Of a stretch of DNA of 64,000 nt, positions 63,908 through 64,000 are shown one piece after another. Made by a program: the position numbers and the translations under genes. The stretch covers positions 1 to 64,000 of the forward strand of contig NZ_LZSY01000159.1 in NCBI RefSeq assembly GCF_001665625.1, given 5' to 3'. Within the stretch, counting starts at the first letter, position 1. Each line of letters begins with the position of its first letter. Under the pieces are notes generated by a model, which made no database searches, was not told where the DNA came from, and saw nothing but the letters and a program-made list of their open reading frames with translations. This stretch comes from Mycolicibacterium peregrinum. GTDB lineage: Bacteria; Actinomycetota; Actinomycetes; Mycobacteriales; Mycobacteriaceae.

Positions 63908-64000
63908 CTAACCCTTCTCTGGAGATCCGTGACCAGCTCCCGGCACACCATTGCGCGCAGCGACGGACGCAGCACTGTGGGTGTCGAAGACCTCGATGAC
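63908..64000 (-). CDS. C-terminal end of an unidentified protein (partial)
   Basis: Thirty codons without interruption on the minus strand, then TAG at 63908-63910. The peptide runs VIEVFDTHSAASVAARN to SPEKG at its end, acidic then Gly/Ser-rich, as at a protein terminus. The rest lies outside the window. No family can be named from so little. It lies 110 bases before the CsbD gene. Confidence 0.4.
   Translation of the reverse strand, partial: VIEVFDTHSAASVAARNGVPGAGHGSPEKG

Noticed and set aside
63523..63975. 150-codon minus-strand frame over the CsbD gene
   Set aside because: Out of frame with CsbD, Arg/Gly-rich, and conflicts with the small CsbD gene that has a ribosome site and family sequence.

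Overview
The window comes from a high-GC, rapidly growing mycobacterium (Mycobacterium/Mycolicibacterium). Gene order follows the Mycobacterium tuberculosis Rv3226c to Rv3277 backbone: aroA, rsgA, desA3 with its reductase, secA1, hpf, comF, lpqB-mtrB-mtrA, tmk, sahH, alkX-rubB-rubA-alkB, manA, pmmA, whiB2, fbiA-fbiB, manC-wbbL-rmlD, lcp, fadE25, purE-purK and a GtrA gene. GTG and TTG starts and 4-base start/stop overlaps (GTGA, ATGA, TTGA) are common. Identities of M. tuberculosis counterparts are from memory of those proteins; no search was run. No tRNA, rRNA, insertion sequence, phage gene or CRISPR array was recognised.

Layout. 1-5.6 kb: a partial methyltransferase, a SRAP protein, aroA-rsgA-SDR and a small secreted protein. 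5.6-8.2 kb: DesA3 desaturase and its electron-donating reductase, each preceded by the same palindromic operator. 8.2-16 kb: an accessory block with a lipoprotein amidohydrolase, a BCCT transporter, an unsplit Tgs3-like acyltransferase and a BacA-like ABC transporter. 16-25.5 kb: core housekeeping (SecA1, ribosome hibernation factor, ComF, the MtrAB-LpqB cell-envelope signalling operon, thymidylate kinase). 25.6-32.6 kb: an insertion between tmk and sahH, which are adjacent in M. tuberculosis. It holds a three-gene operon (TPR-AAA+ ATPase, TPR membrane protein, HAD phosphatase), a divergent fatty-acyl-AMP ligase and a GjpA-type exported porin-like protein. This is the best candidate for an undescribed system. 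32.6-36.6 kb: SahH and the alkane hydroxylase operon with its repressor. 36.7-42.3 kb: an amino-acid permease, an inserted methyltransferase and diiron oxygenase, and a FAD enzyme. 42.3-57.8 kb: GDP-mannose supply, WhiB2, F420 biosynthesis and cell-wall linker assembly (WbbL, RmlD, Lcp). 57.9-64 kb: FadE25 with a divergent TetR regulator, purine genes, GtrA, an AI-2E-type permease and CsbD.

Several genes serve one purpose, building the mycobacterial envelope: ManA, PmmA and ManC feed mannose activation; WbbL and RmlD make the rhamnose linker of arabinogalactan; Lcp attaches arabinogalactan to peptidoglycan; MtrAB-LpqB and WhiB2 tie wall synthesis to division; SecA1 exports. A second theme is lipid oxidation: DesA3, AlkB, FadE25, the FAAL and the Tgs3-like enzyme. 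Regulatory sites read directly from the DNA include shared operators at desA3 and its reductase, a palindrome over the -35 of alkB, paired operators between fadE25 and its TetR gene, and a near-consensus mycobacterial LexA box between whiB2 and fbiA.
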